DNA of 33,000 bases from Rubrobacter sp. Lineage in GTDB: Bacteria > Actinomycetota > Rubrobacteria > Rubrobacterales > Rubrobacteraceae. Location: contig JACDAJ010000098.1 of the NCBI GenBank assembly GCA_013695475.1, positions 1 through 33,000 on the forward strand. Reading direction: 5' to 3'. Both the position numbers and the translations under genes were made by a program. Position 1 is the first letter of the stretch. Each line of letters opens with the position of its first letter. The notes under the pieces were generated by a model. It saw only the letters and a list, made by a program, of their open reading frames with translations, was not told where the DNA came from and made no database searches. Positions 17,366 through 26,550 of the stretch are shown one piece after another.

Positions 17366-17737
17366 TCACCCGTCTATCGGGCCGCCACGCGGACGTTCAT
17401 CGTCGTCCTCGATCTCGACGACCGCGGTTCCGAGCGAGCCTCCCTGACTCTGGATGAACTTCCTCTCCGACATATACGCCTGCGCCATCATCGCAAGCTC
17501 CATCTTCTCCTTTTCGACGGGAAGGGTTCCGGCTTCTTCTTGTTTGGCGAGTTCCGTGCCGCCCTCGCCGAGGGAGTTCTCGAGTTCCTTGATCCGGCGC
17601 CGCATTTTCAGGCGGCCGCCGGGGGTGAGGCGGAGATAGACTTGCTCGTTCGGGCCTTCGACCGGATTCACCCAGGCGGCCCGCATCCAACTTTGGAGGA
17701 TCCCATTCCGAATATCGTCCTTGTTTTGAAGCTCCAC
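17366..17737 (-). CDS. Hypothetical protein
   Basis: GTG start at 17737 preceded by GGGAGGT; MELQNKDDIRNGILQSWMRAAWVNPVEGPNEQVYLRLTPGGRLKMRRRIKELENSLGEGG. A longer start at 17836 is possible. Confidence 0.55.
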   Translation of the reverse strand: MELQNKDDIRNGILQSWMRAAWVNPVEGPNEQVYLRLTPGGRLKMRRRIKELENSLGEGGTELAKQEEAGTLPVEKEKMELAMMAQAYMSERKFIQSQGGSLGTAVVEIEDDDERPRGGPIDG

Positions 17738-17899
17738 TCCGACCTCCCGTTCATTCGACGAAACGTTCCAAAGAATGCCTATCATAACCCGGCTCGCGGA
17801 CGAGTTTCGACGAACCGCTCCGGGTCGGGGCTTCATAAGAAATTCCTGGAGTTTTCATAAGACCCGAAACCTGACTCCATACGCGACGTATGAGGAAAT

Positions 17900-18412
17900 G
17901 TGTCTGGCAAATTGAAAGACTGGGAAGACCTCGAAAGCTCTTTGCCCGGAGCCTTCTCCGCCCGCGCGAAGGGCTTTCTCGGCTCCGAGTTCCCGCTCTC
18001 CGGCCCGGACGGCGACGAATTCGGAGTCCTTCGCCTCGAAGGCTCCGGCGCCTCCTTCGAGGCGGGCGGAACGGAGGGCCGGATCGAGTCATCCGCATCG
18101 AAGCATCGGATGTTCATCGGCGGCGAAGAAGTTTTGACCGCCGGGCGCGACGGACGTGGTGGCTCCGGAATGAGCATCGAGTCCGGAGGAGACTCGCTCG
18201 AAGCGGTCGTGTCGCCCGTTCGGAACTCGGCTTCGGCCCGCTCCGGAGAGGGCCGGGAACTCGTCCGCGTATCTGGCGGGGTGTCGAACCGGAGGTACGA
18301 AGTCTCCTTCGAGGGAGGGGGTTTGGCCGTCGCGGTCTTCCTTCTTTATCACGTCGTTTCAGTCAGGCGCCGGGCATTCAGGGCGGGGACGGCCGCAGGC
18401 AAGGTAAAATAG
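17900..18412 (+). CDS. Hypothetical protein with C-terminal hydrophobic segment
   Basis: GTG start with TGAGGAAAT upstream; C-terminal GLAVAVFLLYHVVSVRRRAF. No confident family. Confidence 0.5.
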   Translation: MSGKLKDWEDLESSLPGAFSARAKGFLGSEFPLSGPDGDEFGVLRLEGSGASFEAGGTEGRIESSASKHRMFIGGEEVLTAGRDGRGGSGMSIESGGDSLEAVVSPVRNSASARSGEGRELVRVSGGVSNRRYEVSFEGGGLAVAVFLLYHVVSVRRRAFRAGTAAGKVK

Positions 18413-18434
18413 AGGGATCGAAAAAGGAGGCAGC

Positions 18435-18899
18435 ATGGAGCGAGAACCGAATTACGGAAGGCACCATGAACCCGGAGACGGAATGGACTCCGAGACGCGG
18501 GGGATGAGCCACGGCGCGGCGACCATGAGCGAGAACGACGAGAGGACGTGGTCCATGCTCTCGCATCTCAGCGTGCTCCTCGCCTTTGTCGGGCTCATGC
18601 CGCTCGGGTCGCTCATAATCTGGCTGATATACAAGGATCGCTCCCCGAGGGTCGGGTTCCACGCTTTGCAGGCATTGTGGTATCAGGTCGCGTGGGTCGT
18701 GATCATCATCGCGTACAGTCTCCTGAGCGTCGTGATGATGGTCGTCTTGATCGGCTTCGTCATGATTTTCCTCGTCCCGGTCCTCGCGCTCATCCCGATA
18801 ATCCACGGCTGCTACGCCGCATATAAAGTCAACCAGGGCGTCGACTACCGATACCCGTTCATCGCCGACAAACTCGACGGCGGACAACGGATGGTCTGA
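18435..18899 (+). CDS. DUF4870 domain-containing membrane protein
   Basis: NDERTWSMLSHLSVLLAFVGLMPLGSLIIWLIYKDRSPRVGFHALQALWYQ... pattern. Confidence 0.85.
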   Translation: MEREPNYGRHHEPGDGMDSETRGMSHGAATMSENDERTWSMLSHLSVLLAFVGLMPLGSLIIWLIYKDRSPRVGFHALQALWYQVAWVVIIIAYSLLSVVMMVVLIGFVMIFLVPVLALIPIIHGCYAAYKVNQGVDYRYPFIADKLDGGQRMV

Positions 18900-18915
18900 A
18901 GAACCAAACGCCCCG

Positions 18916-18965
18916 AAAAGAAGAAGCCCCTCCGGGATATTTTCCTCGGAGGGGCTTCTTCTTTT
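18916..18965. terminator. Bidirectional intrinsic terminator between convergent genes
   Basis: Perfect 19-bp stem AAAAGAAGAAGCCCCTCCG/CGGAGGGGCTTCTTCTTTT, 12-nt loop, with A/T tracts on both sides. Confidence 0.92.
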
Positions 18966-18978
18966 ATTTATGCCGGGT

Positions 18979-20484
18979 TTACGGTGCGAGGGGCGGCGCG
19001 ACGATAGGCGGCGCGAGGGGCGGCGCGACTGCGGGTGCGGCGTTCACGGGGGCGCGGGAGGCTGCGGTTTGCGCCTGTATTTGTGGCTGGACGTTGTCTT
19101 GCGGGGTGGCGAAGACGGTGATGGCCGAGCCTCTCGGAGCCATCGTGCCGACCGCCGGGTCGGTTCCCCACGCGACTCCCCGGTTCGCGTAGCCTTCCTG
19201 GTAGGCGTACACGATCCTCGCGTCGAAGCCGCGATTCTGGAGTATTTCCACGGCGGAATAGTCGAAGTACGTCCTCACCTCCGGCACCATTTGCATGACG
19301 GCGTCGGTTTCTTCCCTCTCCGCCGTCTGGACGTTCTCGGCATTCTCGGCGGCGTCGTTCTCGGCGGCTTCGTTGCTTTCGGGCTCCGGCGCCTCGGGCG
19401 GCGTATTCTCCACGGGCTCCGCTGGGGTGAGGGCTTGCTCGACTCCGTCCCCCGCCGAACCGAGGTTCACGTATCCGAGACCCGTCGCCCCCACGGCGGT
19501 TCCTGCGCCGAGGAGGAGAACGGCGAGCGTCGAGGCGAGCGCGAGCCTGCCCCGGCTCCGGCGGGACTTGTCCGGCTTTTGGTTCCTCGGAATTTCCTGC
19601 GTCGCGCCGACGATCTTCGGGAGAGACATGTCTTCGAGGTCGTCGAGCATCGCGGACGCCGTCGGGTACCTGTGTTCGGGCTTCTTTTCGAGAGCCTTCA
19701 TCACCACCGCCTCCATATGCGGTGTGATCTTCCGGTTCAGCCTCCGGAGAGGAACCGGTGTCTCATGGAGCTGCTGCCGGGCGAGGGCTTTCAAATCCCC
19801 CGAGAACGGCGGCCTCCCGGCCAGGCAATGGTAAAGAAGGATGCCGACCGAATAAATGTCGCTTTGCTGCGTCGCCTCGCGGCCCCGGAGTTGCTCCGGC
19901 GACATATAGCGCGCGCTGCCGATGATCTCCCCCGGCTCGCCGCCCTCCGAGTCGTCCTCGACGATGCGGGCGATGCCGAAGTCCGCGACCTTCACCGTCC
20001 CGCTCGGCGTCATCAAAATATTCGACGGCTTTATGTCGCGGTGGACGATGCCGCGCCGATGCGCGTACGCGAGCGCGCTCAACAATTGCGACGATATCTT
20101 CCGGGTCGCCCTCTCGTCGAGGCGGCCGTTCTTCTCCGAAAGAAGCCCCGACATGTCCTTGCCCGTGACGCACTCCGCCACGATGAACGGCACCTCGCCG
20201 TCGTGGGAGATGTCGTAAACCTTGACGATATTCTGGTGGTCGAGGGAAGCCATCGCCCGTGCTTCCTGGCGGAAGCGGCGGCGGAAAGAGGGGATTTCGG
20301 CGTACCTTCGGTGGAGGGTTTTCAGGGCGACTGTGCGGCCGAGGATGGAGTCTTCGGCTTTATAGACCACGGCCATACCGCCAGAGCCAAGGATGTCTTG
20401 AACCCTGTATCGTCCCCCAAGAACCGTTCCCACCGGGGCTTCCAGAACACGCCTACCTTCGGTATTGTTACGCCTCGAATCCAA
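18979..20484 (-). CDS. Serine/threonine protein kinase with C-terminal PASTA domain
   Basis: GGRYRVQDILGSGGMAVVYKAEDSILGRTVALKTL, HRDIKPSNILMT, VADFGIARI; TM helix; PASTA-like VEILQNRGFDARIVYAYQEGYANRGVAWGTDPAVGTMAPRGSAITVFAT. Exact start uncertain. Confidence 0.92.
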   Translation of the reverse strand: MDSRRNNTEGRRVLEAPVGTVLGGRYRVQDILGSGGMAVVYKAEDSILGRTVALKTLHRRYAEIPSFRRRFRQEARAMASLDHQNIVKVYDISHDGEVPFIVAECVTGKDMSGLLSEKNGRLDERATRKISSQLLSALAYAHRRGIVHRDIKPSNILMTPSGTVKVADFGIARIVEDDSEGGEPGEIIGSARYMSPEQLRGREATQQSDIYSVGILLYHCLAGRPPFSGDLKALARQQLHETPVPLRRLNRKITPHMEAVVMKALEKKPEHRYPTASAMLDDLEDMSLPKIVGATQEIPRNQKPDKSRRSRGRLALASTLAVLLLGAGTAVGATGLGYVNLGSAGDGVEQALTPAEPVENTPPEAPEPESNEAAENDAAENAENVQTAEREETDAVMQMVPEVRTYFDYSAVEILQNRGFDARIVYAYQEGYANRGVAWGTDPAVGTMAPRGSAITVFATPQDNVQPQIQAQTAASRAPVNAAPAVAPPLAPPIVAPPLAP

Positions 20485-20663
20485 TTATATAACCCTCGCC
20501 ATTGACTAGATATGTTCCCTCCGAGGGGATCTTCCCGCCCTCAACATGATGCAGACTACCACGTTTGTGTACCATATTTTGTGGTTCCCTCAAACCGGAA
20601 AATGTGGGCCAGCTTCGGATATGCTTCGTGCGCTCGATAATACGCGACGAGGGGGAGGACGCA

Positions 20664-22367
20664 ATGTCCGGATCGAAACCAGACTTCGACACATACCTCC
20701 GATTCGACGAGATGACGGATGCTCTTCGAAGTTTCGCCGAAAAATATCCCGATCTCTGTGAAATCGTCTCGGTGGGAAAGAGTTATGAAGGCCGCGACAT
20801 ATGGCTCGCGGAGATAACGAACAAAGATACCGGCCCCGCCTCGGAGAAACCAGCTTTCTGGGTGGACGGGAACACCCACGCCGGGGAAGTGACGGGTTCG
20901 ATGGCGGCCCTGTTTTTGATCCACACCCTCCTCGAAGGACACGGCCCGGACGAACGCATCACCCGCCTCCTCGACGAGCAAACTTTTTATATATTGCCGC
21001 GCATCTCCCCGGACGGCGCGGAGAGATACCTCACGACCCCGCACACCCTCCGCGCGACCCTCCGACCATGGCCCGAGCCGGAAGAAGCCCCCGGCCTCCA
21101 CCCCGACGACATAAACGGCGACGGCCACATCCTTCAAATGCGCGTCCCGGACAAAAACGGGGAATGGAAGGTGTCCGAGAAAGACGCCCGCCTCCTCATC
21201 CCTCGCCCGCCGGACGACTTCGGCGGGGAATATTACCGCGTGTACCGGGAGGGGAATTTCAAGGACTACGACGGGTTCGAGCGGAAAATAGCGCGTCCAC
21301 TCCATAGCCTCGATATGAACCGCCAGTATCCATACGAATGGAAGGGCGAGAGCGAGCAAATGGGGGCGGGGCCGTATCCTCTCTCGGAGCCGGAGTCGCG
21401 GGCGCAAATCGAGGCTCTTCTCGCCCGGAAGAACGTCTTCTCCGTCCACACGTACCATACGTTTTGCGGAGCCATCCTCCGCCCCTTCTCGAACCGCGAC
21501 GACCTCGAGATGCCCGACCACGACCTCGCCGTCTTCAAAAAGCTCGGCGACCGGGGGACGGACATCACCGGATACCCGAACATCTCCGTTTTCCACGATT
21601 TCCGATACGACCGGAAGAAGTCCATAACGGGGGTCTTCGACGACTGGGCGTACGACGAGTACGGAGTCTTCGCGTTCACCATCGAATTCTGGTCAATGGC
21701 GAAGGCCGCCGGGGTCGAGGTCTCGGACTTCATCGAGTTCATCCGAAATCCGCCCGAAGAGGCGCAGATAAAGATGCTCGAATGGAACGACCGGGAACTC
21801 GGCGACGAGGGATTTTCGGAGTGGGAGACGTTCGAGCATCCGCAAATCGGGCGGGTGGAGATCGGGGGCTGGAAAACGAAGTTCACCGCGCAGAATCCAC
21901 CCCCGCACCTCCTCGAAGCCGAGTGCGAAAAACTGGCGAAGTTCGCCCTCTCCCACGCGAGCGCGGCTCCACTTTTGAAAGCCGAAATGAAAGCCGAAGA
22001 ACTCGCGGACGGGCTTCGGCGCATCGAAGTCACCGTCGAGAACACCGGATACCTCCCGACGAACATAACGAAGGTCGCCGAGGAAAAGAAGCTCATAAAG
22101 CCCGTCGAGGTCGAAGTCCATCTCCCCGAAGGCGCGAGCCTCGTCTCCGGGGAGCGGGAGAGGGACATCGGACATCTCGCCGGACGCTCGTCATTGGAAG
22201 GCGGTTCGTGGAAAGACTCGGCGTTCTTCGCCGGGCTTCCCTCGGACTACGCGAGGCGCGTCGAATGGGTCATCCGGGGCGAAGGGGCGGTCGAGGTCGA
22301 GGTGAGGAGTGAGAAGGCCGGGACGGTTCGCCTCGCTCCCTTCGGCTTCGATCGCTCCGGTTTTTAG
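20664..22367 (+). CDS. M14 family metallopeptidase (zinc carboxypeptidase)
   Basis: GKSYEGRDIWLAEITNK, DGNTHAGEVTGS (HxxE), LPRISPDGAERYL. ATG with GGGGGAGGA RBS, within ORF 20565..22367. Confidence 0.9.
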   Translation: MSGSKPDFDTYLRFDEMTDALRSFAEKYPDLCEIVSVGKSYEGRDIWLAEITNKDTGPASEKPAFWVDGNTHAGEVTGSMAALFLIHTLLEGHGPDERITRLLDEQTFYILPRISPDGAERYLTTPHTLRATLRPWPEPEEAPGLHPDDINGDGHILQMRVPDKNGEWKVSEKDARLLIPRPPDDFGGEYYRVYREGNFKDYDGFERKIARPLHSLDMNRQYPYEWKGESEQMGAGPYPLSEPESRAQIEALLARKNVFSVHTYHTFCGAILRPFSNRDDLEMPDHDLAVFKKLGDRGTDITGYPNISVFHDFRYDRKKSITGVFDDWAYDEYGVFAFTIEFWSMAKAAGVEVSDFIEFIRNPPEEAQIKMLEWNDRELGDEGFSEWETFEHPQIGRVEIGGWKTKFTAQNPPPHLLEAECEKLAKFALSHASAAPLLKAEMKAEELADGLRRIEVTVENTGYLPTNITKVAEEKKLIKPVEVEVHLPEGASLVSGERERDIGHLAGRSSLEGGSWKDSAFFAGLPSDYARRVEWVIRGEGAVEVEVRSEKAGTVRLAPFGFDRSGF

Positions 22368-22441
22368 TTGTTGGTTATTGATTATTGGCAAGTACAAAAA
22401 ACTGATAACCACAAACCAATAACCGGGAGCGAAGCCGCTCC
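22331..22441. repeat. Palindromic element related to the one at 12352-12431, overlapping the M14 gene 3' end
   Basis: CCTCGCTCCCTTCGGCTTCGATCGCTCCGGTTTTTAG...GGTTATTG...CAATAACCGGGAGCGAAGCCG. Confidence 0.65.
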
Positions 22442-22442
22442 G

Positions 22443-22916
22443 TCAATCGCCGAGCATGTCGAGTACGGACTCCGCCGCCCCCTCCCCGCTCGCGGCTCCG
22501 ACGATGCTCGAATCGCCGCCGATGACGACCGCCGAGACCCCGTCGCGCTCCGAGTCCCGATATTTCCTCGTCGTCGAGCCCGTCCAGTCCGGGAGGATGA
22601 CGACGTGTTCCCTCGGGTCGGCGTCCGGTGGGAGCGCGTTCGCGGCTTCGCGGTATGCGCGGTCGAGCTCCATGTTCGCGGCCACCCAGTAAAATGGCGG
22701 CACGAACGAAAGGTCAATGACGCTCGCCACGATCGGGTCGTCGGGTTCGGGGAACTTCTCCCGCATCGCCCGGTTCATCTCGCGGACGGCTTCTTCGTCG
22801 CCGCGTCCGTGGAGGATGAGGACGATGGTTCCCCCCGATGTCTTCCGGAGGCTCACCTGATGTCCCGACCCGGCGGCGATGAGGCTGAAAAACGGCGCCC
22901 GATCCCCGCGCTTCAT
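22443..22916 (-). CDS. Thioredoxin/peroxiredoxin-fold protein lacking cysteine
   Basis: MKRGDRAPFFSLIAAGSGHQVSLRKTSGGTIVLILHG resembles the AhpC/TSA N-terminus; no Cys in the 157 aa. Confidence 0.5.
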   Translation of the reverse strand: MKRGDRAPFFSLIAAGSGHQVSLRKTSGGTIVLILHGRGDEEAVREMNRAMREKFPEPDDPIVASVIDLSFVPPFYWVAANMELDRAYREAANALPPDADPREHVVILPDWTGSTTRKYRDSERDGVSAVVIGGDSSIVGAASGEGAAESVLDMLGD

Positions 22917-23091
22917 ACGAAGTCCGCCGACCGGACACCATCGCGAGTCGCTCCATGTCCGGCGAGGTCGTGAGGCGCGTCGCTCGGGTTCCGTCACGCG
23001 ACGCTTCATGAGAGCGTGCGTTCGCATTCATTTTTCTCGACTTCACGATGCGAAGCGGCGATCTCACCATCTCACGACCTCGCCTTCGTTT

Positions 23092-26000
23092 TCATCCCCA
23101 TTCCTCGGCTCCCTTCTTCCGGCGCGGTTCTCGAAGGAGAGAATACCCGACCGGGACGACGATGAGCGTGAGCAAAGTCGAGGTGATGAGGCCGCCGATG
23201 ACCGGAATCGCCAGACTGCTCGAAACGAGGACGCTCCCTCCGCCCCCGACCCCGAGCGCGAGCGGTATCAACGCGAATATAGTCGCGAGTGCCGTCATAA
23301 GGATCGGTCGGAGACGGGCGCGTCCCGCCTCGATGATAGCCTCGTCCAAAGTCTCGCTCGACCGCCCCGCGTTTATGACGAAATCAACGAGGAGGATGGC
23401 GTTCGCCACCACGATCCCGATGAGAAGGAGAACGCCGAGGAGCGCGGGAACGCTCAAAGTCGTCCCGGTGACGAGTAGCGCGCCGAACGCCCCGGTCGTG
23501 GTGAGTGGGACGGCGAGGAGGATGACGAGCGGAACGAGGAGTGAGCGGAAGAAAACGACGAGGACGAGGTATACGATCGCGAGCGCGATGAGGATCGAGA
23601 GTATGAGATCCTGGAAACTCTCCGCGATCTCCTCCGACTCACCGCCGATGACCGCCTCCGTCCCGCCCGGAAGTTCGAGGTCGGAGACGGCGCTTTCCAC
23701 ATCCGCCGAAAGCCCGCTCGTGTCCGTCGCCGTGATGCTCGCCGAGATGGTGACGGCCCGCTCGCCATCCGAGCGACCGATGGCCGACGGGGCGATCCTT
23801 TCTTCGACATCGGTGACATCCCCGACCGAAACCCCCGGCCCCGCCGGAAGCTCCCGAACCGCATCCACGGAATCCACCGAACCCTCCGGCGCTCCGACGA
23901 CGACGGGCGTTCCGTCGAGTTCGAGGACGCTCCCGTTCCCGAGGAGCGTCCCGAGCGAAGCCGAAAGCCCCGACGCCGAAACACCCGCTTCGGCGGCTCG
24001 CTCCGGGTTGACGACGACTTCGATCTCCGGACTCTCACCCGTGATGTCGCTTCGCACATTCGAGAGTCCCTCGATGCCCGAAAGCTCATCCACGACGGCT
24101 TCGGACGCTCCGCGAAGCTCGTCCTCCGTCCCGCCCGTGATCGAAACTTCGAGACCCCCGGTCGGCGGCCCTTGTGAGAGAACCTCGACTCGGAAACCCT
24201 CACCGAAAAGGTCGCGCCCTTCGTCGTCCACGCGGTCGAGGGTATTTTGAACGTCCGCGTCCGAGGCGACGGCGATGAAGGATTGCGCCTCGTTTTCGGG
24301 GCGGACGGAGCCGGCCGGGGCGAAACTGTCTTCGCCGCCGACCGAAAGTTGATAGCTTTCCACGCCGGGGTCGTCGAGGAGGAAATCCTCGAATGGCTCG
24401 ATCTCCCCGGCGGTCTGACTTTGGCTGTTCCCGGAGGTCGTCTCGATTTGCGCGTTGAGAAGCCGCTCCTCGCTCGGCGGAAAAAAGCTCACCGCGAGAA
24501 AAGGAATGATCGCGAGTCCTCCCACGAACGCGACGACCGCGAGAATCGCCACGACCGCCCGGTGACGCAAACTCCACCAAAGCATCGGCGTATAAATCCC
24601 GACGAGGATCCCGTCCCGAGAGCCGGACGACGCTTCGGAAGGACGATCATCTCCGCCGCGGGATTGCCGGACGAGGAAAGCGACGAGTCCGACGGCGAGG
24701 ATCGCGGCGAGTGCGGCGGCGGCTCCGACGATAATCCTCGATTCGAGGAGTTCCGAAGGCTCGACAACCCCGAAAAGCACGGCGACCGCCGCGCACGCCA
24801 CACTCGCGAGAAGAAACGCCGCCCCCCCGACGAGGAGGCGGAAACCATTCCCGAAGCTGCCGGGACGGTTCGGAAGGTTCCGGCGCGTATCGCCATATTC
24901 ACCGTCGTCTTCACGAGGCTCGACGGGTTCCGATTTCCCCGACTCGCTTCGTTTTATGAACGTGCTCGTGAGGATCGGGATGACCGTGATCGAGACGAGG
25001 AGCGAGGCGAGGAGCGCGAAGGCGACCGTGAGCGAGAGCGGCAAAAAGAACTCGCTTATGATCCCCCCGACGAGTCCGAGCGGGAGGAAAACCGCGACCG
25101 TCGTGAGGGTGGACGAGGTGATCGCACTCGCGACTTCCGTGGTTCCCCGGAGGGCGGCCTCCTCCGGCTCGTATCCTTTTTGGATGTACCGATACGAGTT
25201 TTCGAGGACGACGATGGCATCATCCACGACGCGCCCGACGGCGATGGTGAGTCCGGCGAGGGTGATGATATTGAGCGTGAGGTCGTTGCCCCACGAAAAG
25301 AGGAGCGCGGCGAGTATGGAGGTCGGGAGCGAGACCGCCGTGACGAGCGTCGCCCGCACCGAACGGAGGAAGAGGAAGATGATGAAGATCGCGAGCGCGC
25401 CCCCGAGGAGAGCCTTCTCGACGAGTCCGTCCACCGATTCCTCCACGTCCTCGGCGGAGTCGAAGATGACATCCACGCGCTCTTCGCCGAGGTCGTCCCG
25501 AATGCCCGCGAGCGCGCCCTCGACATCTTCGGCGACCTCGACGGTGTTCGCCTCGCGCTCCTTCGTGATGTTCAAACCGATGCTCGGCTCCCCGTCGCTC
25601 CGCGAAATTCCCGCGATGTCCGACTCGACCTCGCTCACCTCGGCGACATCCCCGAGAAGCACGGGTTCTTCGGACGACGAGGCCGCCGAAGGCTCGGTGC
25701 CTTCGGGTGCCGCGCCGGATGGAATGCCTCCGGTCGAAGCATCGCCGGACGGGGCTTCGCCGGACGGGGCTTCGCCCGATGCGCCGGATGGTGCGGCTCC
25801 CCCGAGCGCGGCGGCGGAGATCGGGAGGTTTCGGAGGTCTTCGATGTCGGTGACTTCGCTCGTGGTGCGGATCGGGGTGGAGAGACCTTCGATCTCGACG
25901 CTCCCGGCGGGCGCATTCGTGTTCGCCGATGAAATCGCCGCGACGACGGCCTCGGGGGGAAGGCCACTTTCGGAGAGGGCGTCGAGGTCGAGGTTCACGC

Positions 26001-26550
26001 GGATTTGGTTCTCCGAGCCACCGAGGAGATCCGCGCTCGCCACCCCCTCCACATCCTCGATGTCCGGTATCGCGGTTTCCGTCGCGTATTCGGTGAGGCT
26101 TTCGAGGTCGCCGTCGGCGGCGGAGAGCGAGATGCTTTGAACGGGAACGTCGGAGATGGACTGGCTTTGAACCTCCGGCTCCCCGGCTTGCTCGGGAAGT
26201 GCGATTCCTTGAAGCCGCCGATTCAGTTCGTCCTCGGCTTCTTGTGAATCGGTGTCGAGCGAGAACTCGACGAGGAGCGAGGAGAAACCTTGCGCGGAGG
26301 TCGCTTGTACGCCTTCGATGCCTTCGACCCCGGCGATGGCCACCTCGATGGGCTGCGTAACTTGCTCGTCCACCACGTCCGGCCCGGCTCCGGCGACCGG
26401 AGTGGATACGGTGATGATCGGGAAGTCAATGTCCGGCAATAATTCCTCGTTCAATTGCGTCGCGCCATACGCCCCGCTCACGATGAGGATGACCGTGACG
26501 AGAAAGACTATGGATTTGTTTCCGAGGCACCACCGAACCACACCCGCCAT
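23092..26550 (-). CDS. RND family efflux transporter permease (AcrB/HAE1-like)
   Basis: 1152 aa; GADFPIITV-type start (DIDFPIITVSTPVAGAGPDVVDEQVTQPIE), GRVVDDAIVVLENSYRY, GIVVANAILLVDF. Confidence 0.93.
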   Translation of the reverse strand: MAGVVRWCLGNKSIVFLVTVILIVSGAYGATQLNEELLPDIDFPIITVSTPVAGAGPDVVDEQVTQPIEVAIAGVEGIEGVQATSAQGFSSLLVEFSLDTDSQEAEDELNRRLQGIALPEQAGEPEVQSQSISDVPVQSISLSAADGDLESLTEYATETAIPDIEDVEGVASADLLGGSENQIRVNLDLDALSESGLPPEAVVAAISSANTNAPAGSVEIEGLSTPIRTTSEVTDIEDLRNLPISAAALGGAAPSGASGEAPSGEAPSGDASTGGIPSGAAPEGTEPSAASSSEEPVLLGDVAEVSEVESDIAGISRSDGEPSIGLNITKEREANTVEVAEDVEGALAGIRDDLGEERVDVIFDSAEDVEESVDGLVEKALLGGALAIFIIFLFLRSVRATLVTAVSLPTSILAALLFSWGNDLTLNIITLAGLTIAVGRVVDDAIVVLENSYRYIQKGYEPEEAALRGTTEVASAITSSTLTTVAVFLPLGLVGGIISEFFLPLSLTVAFALLASLLVSITVIPILTSTFIKRSESGKSEPVEPREDDGEYGDTRRNLPNRPGSFGNGFRLLVGGAAFLLASVACAAVAVLFGVVEPSELLESRIIVGAAAALAAILAVGLVAFLVRQSRGGDDRPSEASSGSRDGILVGIYTPMLWWSLRHRAVVAILAVVAFVGGLAIIPFLAVSFFPPSEERLLNAQIETTSGNSQSQTAGEIEPFEDFLLDDPGVESYQLSVGGEDSFAPAGSVRPENEAQSFIAVASDADVQNTLDRVDDEGRDLFGEGFRVEVLSQGPPTGGLEVSITGGTEDELRGASEAVVDELSGIEGLSNVRSDITGESPEIEVVVNPERAAEAGVSASGLSASLGTLLGNGSVLELDGTPVVVGAPEGSVDSVDAVRELPAGPGVSVGDVTDVEERIAPSAIGRSDGERAVTISASITATDTSGLSADVESAVSDLELPGGTEAVIGGESEEIAESFQDLILSILIALAIVYLVLVVFFRSLLVPLVILLAVPLTTTGAFGALLVTGTTLSVPALLGVLLLIGIVVANAILLVDFVINAGRSSETLDEAIIEAGRARLRPILMTALATIFALIPLALGVGGGGSVLVSSSLAIPVIGGLITSTLLTLIVVPVGYSLLREPRRKKGAEEWG

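Noticed and set aside
18981-19030. GGCGGCGCGA tandem repeats
   Set aside because: They encode the Pro/Ala-rich tail (APPLAPPIVAPPLAP) of the PASTA kinase; ordinary low-complexity coding repeat.
20482-20494. TATAAT (minus, 20489-20484) as the kinase -10 box
   Set aside because: It overlaps the ORF-track TTG start and has no good -35 (TATCTA at 17 bp). Either the start codon is further downstream or the match is chance; not called as a promoter.
18970-20505. 511-aa + strand ORF
   Set aside because: Exact antisense of the serine/threonine kinase; R/H-rich shadow ORF.
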